Shown here one piece after another: positions 1 to 5,192 of a stretch of DNA of 5,192 nt. The position numbers and the translations under genes were made by a program. The stretch is from Bacteroidia bacterium. GTDB taxonomy: Bacteria > Bacteroidota > Bacteroidia > UKL13-3. The notes under the pieces are model-generated. The model saw only the letters and a program-made list of their open reading frames with translations. It made no database searches and had not been told where the DNA came from. The stretch lies in the NCBI GenBank assembly GCA_022402405.1, contig JAKRSG010000366.1, positions 1 to 5,192 on the forward strand, read 5' to 3'. Each line of letters begins with the position of its first letter. The first letter of the stretch is position 1.

Positions 1-608
1 TATTTTTGTCCGGTCCACTCAAATGTTTCACTTCCTTGTGCCTCTTTTCTGGTAGAGCTAAATATGAGTTTACCATCAACATAAAAGGGCGAATATTCGC
101 TTTGGTCGGTATTAAGTGCAGATACATTTTCTACCTTAAACTTTCTTGGGTTGGCTTTTAATTGGGAAGCATAAGCACACGATTGTTGTGCTAATTTGCC
201 TCTTTTGTCTTCAGGTACTTCAAAGGAATAATCATAAAAGGCACGACCAGCTTCGTCGTAGCGCTCAAAGTTTTTTAATAACTGACCATAACTATACAAT
301 ATCGCTGGATCAGGATATTTGCTATTTACAACGTCTTCGAACCATTTTAGGGCTTTCTTAAAATTATTGCTGTTTCTATAGCTTTCGGCAATATTAAAAA
401 GCACTTGTTGCTTAAGTTCTTCCTCTTTAATTTTGGGATAAACTTTCTGGTACAATTGAGCGGCAGTATTATATTTTTTTGCCCTAAAAGCATAATCTGC
501 TTTGTCTAAATCTAATTGATAATGCTTAGCTTGTTTCTCTTGAGCTAGCAATGCACTACTCAAAAGCAAAAAGCAAATCCATATACTTATGTTAACTATT
601 TTTTTCAT
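1..608 (-). CDS. Exported TPR/beta-propeller protein, PorE/OmpA-family paralogue (partial, 3' end off the left edge)
   Basis: The frame is open from an ATG at 608 to the window edge and gives 202 codons with no stop. A TAA codon lies directly before this ATG in frame, so translation cannot start further upstream. Residues 1-22 form a signal peptide: Lys-Lys, a hydrophobic core, then SALLA before QE, suggesting signal peptidase I cleavage after Ala22. There is no lipobox. Residues about 33-150 look like TPR-type helical hairpins, with pieces such as KYNTAAQLYQKVY and NNFKKALKWFEDVV. From about residue 157, FKVENVSALNT leads into a first PD40/WD40-like blade (EYSPFYVDGKLIFSSTR). The order and many residues match the downstream-coordinate neighbour at 730-2799, including a Cys before the propeller (C144 here, C141 there) and the VENV..LNT junction. 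By that likeness the missing part probably holds the rest of the propeller and perhaps CRD and OmpA_C domains; this is inference. The likely location is the periplasm or outer membrane. Its role is unknown, and scaffolding of an envelope machine is only a guess from family. Confidence 0.85.
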   Translation of the reverse strand, partial: MKKIVNISIWICFLLLSSALLAQEKQAKHYQLDLDKADYAFRAKKYNTAAQLYQKVYPKIKEEELKQQVLFNIAESYRNSNNFKKALKWFEDVVNSKYPDPAILYSYGQLLKNFERYDEAGRAFYDYSFEVPEDKRGKLAQQSCAYASQLKANPRKFKVENVSALNTDQSEYSPFYVDGKLIFSSTRKEAQGSETFEWTGQK

Positions 609-657
609 TTAGGTAAATATAAATAAAGACAATTATTAGGTGCTTTGGGTTTGCCAC

Positions 658-710
658 AAAAAAACAAAGGCACAAAGTTTAACGAAATTACTCGCTACTT
701 TGTGCCCTTG
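658..710 (-). terminator. Rho-independent terminator after the PorE-like gene
   Basis: On the minus strand a 14-bp stem pairs 697-710 with 665-678; all pairs are Watson-Crick except one G-U (707 with 668). The loop is about 18 nt and is followed at once by seven T (658-664). It begins 20 nt after the TAG stop of the gene at 730-2799, which is the right place for an intrinsic terminator. The plus-strand side lacks a T tract, so it should act in one direction only. It lies about 50 nt before the start of the next gene (608), implying that the next gene needs its own promoter or read-through. Confidence 0.88.
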
Positions 711-729
711 AGCTAATTATTTTCTACCA

Positions 730-2799
730 CTATCTTGGTGGAGCAGTAACGGCTCTTCTAGGTGCTGGTTTAGCTCCTGGTTTTGCCGGAGTTTTTGGCG
801 GCTCAGCCACTACAGGCTTTGGTTTTTCCCAATAAATATCTAGTACTTTAACAGTTGTTCTTCTATTTAATTGGTGTTGTGCTTCTGTACATTTTAAGCC
901 TTGTGCTCTTTCATTAGGACCTTCGCACGCACACTCTTTAACTTCTAAATCGTTTTCTCCGTAACCTTTAGATTCTAATCTTAACGAATCAATTCCTCTG
1001 CTTACCAAATAGGCAACAGCAGAATCTGCACGTCTTTGAGATAGATTTATGTTGTATAATGAATCTGCTCTACAGTCTGTATGCGAACCTAATTCTATTT
1101 TTAAACTAGGATATTTGTTTAATACTAATACCAATGAGTCTAAGATTAATGCTGCATCTGGACGAATTTCAGCACGGTCTAAATCGTATAAAATACCACG
1201 TAAAGTAAATGTTTCTAAACCAAGAGAGTTTAATTCAAAGTCTTGAACCAAATCTGTTGATTGCTCTAATCCTTTAGTAGTTTGCTCCTCTAGCTTACTA
1301 TCGTAGAACATACTTCTAGAGGCGAATAATTCGTAATCTGTTTTTTGCTTAAGTACAATTTTGTATGAACCTACTTGGTCTGTTTTTAAAACAATTTTAC
1401 CAGTATCGCTGCTAGATGTAATCGTAACTAAAGCATTTGGCATTACAGCTTTTGTTTTAGCATTTCTAACCACACCACTCAAGGTAAATACCAATGGGTT
1501 CATGCTAAATCTGTAAATATCATCTTGACCTTTACCACCATCTCGGTTAGAACTAAAATATCCGCTTTCTTTGTCTTTTCCAAAGATAATAGCAAAATCG
1601 TCGCCATGAGAGTTGATAGGCGATTTCATATTAATTGGTTCACCCCAATCTGTACCGCTACCTTTGGTCATGAAGATATCTGTACCTCCTAAACCAACAT
1701 GACCATTAGAAGCGAAGTATAAAGTTCCATCTTCATGAATGGTTGGGTACATTTCATCGTCTTCTGTGTTTATAACCGGACCTAAATTTACAGGATCTCC
1801 CCAAGTTTTAGAACGCTTGCTATAGCTTACAACATAAATATCTTTTCCTCCAAATCCACCTGGCATATCAGAGCTAAAGTACATTAATTGGTTGTCTTTA
1901 GTTAAAGATGGGTGACCACAATTAAACGAATCAGAGCTAAATTCTAAAGGCTCTGGAGCAGACCATTCGCTTCCAGTTAAGGTAGATTGATAAATTCTAC
2001 AGCTCTTTCCTTTTCCATTGTTATCGTAATTACAACGAGTAACATACGCAGTAGAAAAGCGAGAATCGAAAGCTATAGAACCATCATTTAACTTACCATT
2101 AATTTTGTCTTTATCTACCAAAACAGGGGCTTGGTAGGTAATATTGTTAGGATTCTTTTTGTCTACTTTGTAAGTAGCAGTATATAAGTCTGTGTAACCG
2201 TTACCTGTCCAACCGTATACTGTGCTACCACTAACTCCTTTTTCTCTATCAGAAGTAAAATACAATTGATCTTTTTTGAACCATTGTGGCGCAAAGTCTT
2301 GCCAGCGAGTGTTTAAGCCCTTTACGTTTTCTACATTGTAACGAGTTTTATCATTTTTCCATTTTAAGGCATTTTCACAGCCTTTTATTTGTCTTTCAAC
2401 GGCGGCTGCATTTTCTTGAGTTAACTTTTGATAGTTTTTAAATTCAACAATAGCCTCTTCAAATTTTTGATTGTTTTTTAAACTTTTGGCCAAACGTAAT
2501 TGATTTTCGGAATTACTAGGATCCACCTTAATGGCTTTTCTGTACCAGCTTTCCGCGTTTTTCATGTCGTTCATTAACCAATAACATTCGGCAGCTTTGT
2601 TGGCCGATTCAATTTTTTCTTGTTTGTTCTTGGTGCTAGAATATACTTTACGGTAATTGGTCCCCGAGATGAAATATTCTTTTTTGAGGAATGCCTCTCT
2701 AGCTGCTGTAATGGAACCCTTTTTTGGTCCGCACGACTGCATCAATGTGAGTACAGCAAAACTTACAATCAATGGTAAAAGAAAGTATTTATTCTTCAT
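730..2799 (-). CDS. PorE-like OmpA-family lipoprotein (TPR, beta-propeller, CRD, OmpA_C)
   Basis: Complete 689-residue gene; ATG at 2799, TAG stop at 730-732. An in-frame TAA at 2818-2820 with no other start between fixes the start. Residues 1-23 are a lipoprotein signal ending LTLMQSC with Cys23 as the lipidated residue. The next residues, GPKKG, are not the acidic run of known Bacteroidota surface-export signals, so a periplasm-facing position is favoured. Domains in order: TPR-type helices about 30-145; a PD40/WD40-like propeller about 165-433 with five strand repeats (near 168, 239, 294, 349, 400; examples LYFTSDR, LMYFSSD, LYFASN, GYFSSNRDGG); a carboxypeptidase-regulatory-like domain about 438-523; OmpA_C about 535-655. 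The OmpA_C domain has HTD with D575 and LSQRRA with R590, spaced 15 apart like the diaminopimelate-contacting pair of OmpA, plus NRR at 645-647. The tail 659-689 is Pro/Lys/Ala-rich. This is the architecture of PorE, the peptidoglycan-binding lipoprotein of the type IX secretion system. Paralogues with this layout are common, so orthology is not proven and no symbol is given. Confidence 0.93.
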   Translation of the reverse strand: MKNKYFLLPLIVSFAVLTLMQSCGPKKGSITAAREAFLKKEYFISGTNYRKVYSSTKNKQEKIESANKAAECYWLMNDMKNAESWYRKAIKVDPSNSENQLRLAKSLKNNQKFEEAIVEFKNYQKLTQENAAAVERQIKGCENALKWKNDKTRYNVENVKGLNTRWQDFAPQWFKKDQLYFTSDREKGVSGSTVYGWTGNGYTDLYTATYKVDKKNPNNITYQAPVLVDKDKINGKLNDGSIAFDSRFSTAYVTRCNYDNNGKGKSCRIYQSTLTGSEWSAPEPLEFSSDSFNCGHPSLTKDNQLMYFSSDMPGGFGGKDIYVVSYSKRSKTWGDPVNLGPVINTEDDEMYPTIHEDGTLYFASNGHVGLGGTDIFMTKGSGTDWGEPINMKSPINSHGDDFAIIFGKDKESGYFSSNRDGGKGQDDIYRFSMNPLVFTLSGVVRNAKTKAVMPNALVTITSSSDTGKIVLKTDQVGSYKIVLKQKTDYELFASRSMFYDSKLEEQTTKGLEQSTDLVQDFELNSLGLETFTLRGILYDLDRAEIRPDAALILDSLVLVLNKYPSLKIELGSHTDCRADSLYNINLSQRRADSAVAYLVSRGIDSLRLESKGYGENDLEVKECACEGPNERAQGLKCTEAQHQLNRRTTVKVLDIYWEKPKPVVAEPPKTPAKPGAKPAPRRAVTAPPR

Positions 2800-2833
2800 G
2801 GAATATTGGTTTTCTGGTTAAACGTATTTAATG

Positions 2834-2841
2834 CAAGTTTA
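2834..2841 (-). promoter_or_regulatory. Weak candidate -7 promoter element for the PorE-like gene
   Basis: On the minus strand the octamer TAAACTTG fits the Bacteroidota -7 consensus TAnnTTTG at five of six fixed bases. It lies 34 nt before the ATG at 2799, which would give a 5' leader of roughly 25-30 nt. No convincing TTTG is seen 19-21 nt upstream, so half of the expected promoter is missing. An A/T-rich, A-tract region lies upstream. No Shine-Dalgarno sequence precedes the ATG; the leader is A-rich, as is usual in this phylum. Confidence 0.28.
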
Positions 2842-2956
2842 TTAAAAATTACGATTTAACCGATACTTTAATTGAAAAAAAGTAAAAAATTAATAAAAAA
2901 TTTTGATTTGAGAGATAAACAAGGCTATTTATCAGTGATTTACTATTGATCAAGAC

Positions 2957-3007
2957 AAAAAAAATCCCTCTTACGCATTCGGTCTGAACCAAACTTTGTA
3001 AGAGGGA
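2957..3007 (-). terminator. Rho-independent terminator after glutamine synthetase
   Basis: On the minus strand TCCCTCTTAC (2998-3007) pairs perfectly with GTAAGAGGGA (2965-2974), a 10-bp stem with a 23-nt loop, followed by eight T (2957-2964). It begins 22 nt after the TAA stop of the glutamine synthetase gene. The loop can itself fold into a small hairpin (TTGGT / ACCGA around TCAG, about 2979-2992), giving a two-tier structure. The plus strand has no T run after the stem, so it is one-directional. Confidence 0.92.
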
Positions 3008-3029
3008 ATTAAATGATGAATGAGTTAAA

Positions 3030-5192
3030 TTATTTCACAAATAACATTTCTCTGTACTTTGGTAATTTCCAGAGTTCATCATCCACTAAGAATTCTAATG
3101 CATCGCTACTATCTCTGATTGGTTCAAACAGAGGTTTAATTTTATTTGAGAAAGCAGAAGCTGTTTTGTATGTGCTATCTAAGTGGTGTGCTTTATCTAA
3201 TTCAGCCAAAAGTTTCTTCACATTATCATTGATATTTTTAATGTGTCCGCCAAGTTCTTTAATTAAATTTACTTGAACTTCTGTATCCGTTTTGCTTAAG
3301 CCTGCATCTTTCATGGCTTTCACATTTTCGGCTAAATTACGCTGGTATGCAATACCTGCAGGAATAACATGACTAGTTGCTAACTGCGCTAAAAGCTTAG
3401 CTTCGATATCTATTTTCTTTACATACAATTCCTGCATAATTTCGTAGCGAGCATTTAGTTCTACTTCGTTAAAAATTTCGTTCTTAACAAACAAATCTTT
3501 GCTCTGTTTGCTGATATATGCATTTAAGGCTTCAGGAGTACTTTTGATGTTGTTTAAGCCACGTTTAGCAGCTTCTTTTACCCATTCGTCGCCGTAACCA
3601 TTACCTTCAAATAATATTTTTTTGCTGGCTTTGTAGTACGTTTTTAATACTTCTAAAATGGCATCTTCTTTCTTCTTGCCTTTTTTGATTAACGCATCGG
3701 TATCAGCTTTAAATTTGTTTAGTTGATCAGCCATAATAGTGTTCATTACTATCATAGCATTTGCACTATTGGCGCTAGAACCAACGGCTCTAAATTCAAA
3801 TTTATTTCCAGTAAAAGCAAAAGGTGAAGTTCTGTTTCTATCGGTATTATCTAATAGAATTTCTGGAATTTTCTTAACGTTTATAGAAGCTGCTTTACTG
3901 GTGTTTTTGGTTGATTTATTGTTTAATAAACTTTCTAATACTTCGGTCATCTGACTACCAATAAAAATACTCATGATAGCAGGAGGAGCTTCATTGGCAC
4001 CTAAACGATGTTCGTTACCAGCAGAGGCAATAGAAGCACGCATTAAATCTGCATGATCATGTACAGCTTTAATTACGTTTACAAAGAAGGTTAAGAACTG
4101 TAAGTTCTCGGCCGGACTGTGAGTAGGAGCTAATAAATTAGTACCATTATTGGTAATTAAACTCCAGTTATTATGCTTGCCGCTTCCATTGATTCCGGCA
4201 AATGGTTTCTCGTGTAGAAGTACTTTAAATTTATGACGGATAGCCACTTTTTCCATCACGTCCATTAGTAATTGATTATGGTCTATCGCTAAGTTTACTT
4301 CCTCAAAATTAGGAGCACACTCGTACTGAGAAGGGGCTACCTCATTATGACGAGTTTTAAGTGGAATGCCTAACTTGTAACATTCCGTTTCAAAATCAAC
4401 CATAAAATCATACACACGAGGAGGTATAGAACCAAAATAATGGTCTTCTAATTGCTGACCTTTTTCAGGCGATAAACCAATAAGCGTTCTACCAGTAAGC
4501 ATTAAATCTGGGCGAGCCACGCACATGGCTTCATCCACTAAAAAGTATTCTTGTTCAATTCCTAGAGAGGCCCAAGCTTTGGTAACATTCTTATCGAAGT
4601 AAGAATTTACTACATTTACAACTGCTTTTTCAACCGCATGTAATGCTTTTAAAAGAGGAGCTTTATAATCTAATGCCTCACCTGTATAAGAAACGAAAAT
4701 GGTTGGAATACACAAGGTTTTTCCATTAGAACCCTCCATTATAAAAGCAGGCGAAGATGGGTCCCAAGCCGTGTAACCACGCGCTTCAAAGGTATTTCTA
4801 ATACCACCATTTGGGAAGCTAGAAGCATCTGGTTCTTGCTGAACCAAGGCTCCGCCAGCAAATTTTTCTATGGCCCTACCATCTTCAGTTGGTTCAAAAA
4901 ATGAATCATGCTTTTCTGCGGTGGCTCCTGTTAAAGGTTGAAACCAGTGTGTATAATGACTAACACCTTTAGATATAGCCCAATTTTTCATTCCAGCCGC
5001 TACTTGGTCGGCCATAGAACGATCAATCTTATCGCCATTTTTAATCGCTGCCGAAACTGCTTTATAAGCTTCTTTCGACAAAAATTCCATCATAGCAGAA
5101 TCTGTAAAGACATTGGAGTTGAAGTATTCAGATACCCGAACGGCGGGTCTTGCAACTGAAACTGTTTTACGGCTTTGAACCGTTTCAAGAGC
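3030..5192 (-). CDS. glnN: Glutamine synthetase type III (partial, start codon just beyond the right edge)
   Basis: ATP-dependent ligation of ammonia to glutamate, giving glutamine; a cytoplasmic enzyme of nitrogen assimilation, known in this class as a dodecamer of two hexameric rings. The frame is open from the right edge to the TAA at 3030-3032: 720 visible codons. Numbering from the Met at 5093, visible motifs are HYTHWFQPLTGATAEKHD (47-64, class III N-terminal signature), GIEQEYF (178-184, metal-binding ExE with E180/E182), RHNEVAPSQYE (248-258), KPFAGINGSGKHNNWSL (296-312, the NGSG-x-H substrate/ATP region) and, about 419-440, NRTSPFAF and FEFRAVGSS. The class III C-terminal helical extension follows to residue 687. 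The Met at 5093 is not the true start: 33 more codons upstream stay open and read as family sequence (VSEYFNSNVFTDSAM just before it). Family members are about 730 residues, so only about 8-10 codons are missing. No catalytic motif appears damaged. It has its own terminator and is probably monocistronic on this side; its promoter is outside the window. Confidence 0.97.
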   Translation of the reverse strand, partial: ALETVQSRKTVSVARPAVRVSEYFNSNVFTDSAMMEFLSKEAYKAVSAAIKNGDKIDRSMADQVAAGMKNWAISKGVSHYTHWFQPLTGATAEKHDSFFEPTEDGRAIEKFAGGALVQQEPDASSFPNGGIRNTFEARGYTAWDPSSPAFIMEGSNGKTLCIPTIFVSYTGEALDYKAPLLKALHAVEKAVVNVVNSYFDKNVTKAWASLGIEQEYFLVDEAMCVARPDLMLTGRTLIGLSPEKGQQLEDHYFGSIPPRVYDFMVDFETECYKLGIPLKTRHNEVAPSQYECAPNFEEVNLAIDHNQLLMDVMEKVAIRHKFKVLLHEKPFAGINGSGKHNNWSLITNNGTNLLAPTHSPAENLQFLTFFVNVIKAVHDHADLMRASIASAGNEHRLGANEAPPAIMSIFIGSQMTEVLESLLNNKSTKNTSKAASINVKKIPEILLDNTDRNRTSPFAFTGNKFEFRAVGSSANSANAMIVMNTIMADQLNKFKADTDALIKKGKKKEDAILEVLKTYYKASKKILFEGNGYGDEWVKEAAKRGLNNIKSTPEALNAYISKQSKDLFVKNEIFNEVELNARYEIMQELYVKKIDIEAKLLAQLATSHVIPAGIAYQRNLAENVKAMKDAGLSKTDTEVQVNLIKELGGHIKNINDNVKKLLAELDKAHHLDSTYKTASAFSNKIKPLFEPIRDSSDALEFLVDDELWKLPKYREMLFVK

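Noticed and set aside
146..361. Plus-strand open frame of 71 codons
   Set aside because: It lies fully antisense to the TPR/propeller gene at 1-608, whose frame has a signal peptide and a recognisable homologue; the plus-strand product shows no domain.
630..660. Possible promoter for the 1-608 gene: TTTG (657-660), 19-nt spacer, AATAATTG (630-637) on the minus strand
   Set aside because: Spacing suits the Bacteroidota consensus, but the -7 octamer matches only four of six fixed bases and the TTTG is the end of the terminator T tract, so chance is likely.
1049..1246. Plus-strand open frame of 65 codons
   Set aside because: Antisense to the conserved OmpA_C domain of the PorE-like gene; no family features.
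2914..2933. Inverted repeat GATAAA / TTTATC with an 8-nt spacer
   Set aside because: Only six weak A/T-rich pairs in an A/T-rich spacer; no T tract and no known operator match.
2946..2953. Palindrome TTGATCAA between the glutamine synthetase terminator and the PorE-like gene
   Set aside because: An 8-bp palindrome alone is common by chance, and no second copy was seen in the intergenic DNA.
3013..3276. Plus-strand open frame of 87 codons starting near the glutamine synthetase terminator
   Set aside because: Antisense to the 3' end of the glutamine synthetase gene; Ser/Leu-rich composition is expected of a reversed Lys/Asp-rich helix region.
3739..3954. Plus-strand open frame with a hydrophobic start that resembles a membrane segment
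   Set aside because: It is the reverse of a conserved catalytic region of glutamine synthetase (Ala/Asn/Met-rich), which creates false hydrophobic runs.
4938..5159. Plus-strand open frame of 73 codons near the right edge
   Set aside because: Antisense to the conserved N-terminus of glutamine synthetase.

Overview
The window looks like chromosomal DNA from a member of the Bacteroidota. The support is low GC with A/T-rich intergenic DNA, a class III glutamine synthetase of the Bacteroidota kind, a multidomain TPR / beta-propeller / CRD / OmpA lipoprotein typical of this phylum, and no clear Shine-Dalgarno sequence at either visible start codon. I cannot place it below phylum level from sequence alone.

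All three genes lie on the minus strand, so transcription runs from right to left. From the right edge: (1) glnN-type glutamine synthetase III (3030 to the right edge; its first few codons are outside the window), followed by a strong intrinsic terminator at 2957-3007. (2) An A/T-rich intergenic stretch with phased A-tracts, then a complete 689-residue PorE-like OmpA-family lipoprotein (730-2799), followed by its own intrinsic terminator at 658-710. (3) The first 202 codons of a second protein (left edge to 608), with a signal peptide, TPR-like helices and the start of a beta-propeller. It aligns colinearly with the N-terminal half of gene 2, so the two envelope genes look like tandem paralogues. 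The plus strand has only antisense open frames that mirror these genes.

Glutamine synthetase is cytoplasmic nitrogen assimilation. The two neighbours are exported envelope proteins, at least one built to bind peptidoglycan while lipid-anchored, in the manner of PorE of the type IX secretion / gliding apparatus. The terminators suggest the genes are separate transcription units that are merely adjacent. No mobile element, CRISPR array, RNA gene, phage or defence gene is visible, and I see no evidence of a new multi-gene system. The points most worth a second look are the paralogue pair with different signal-peptide types and the out-of-window start of the glutamine synthetase.
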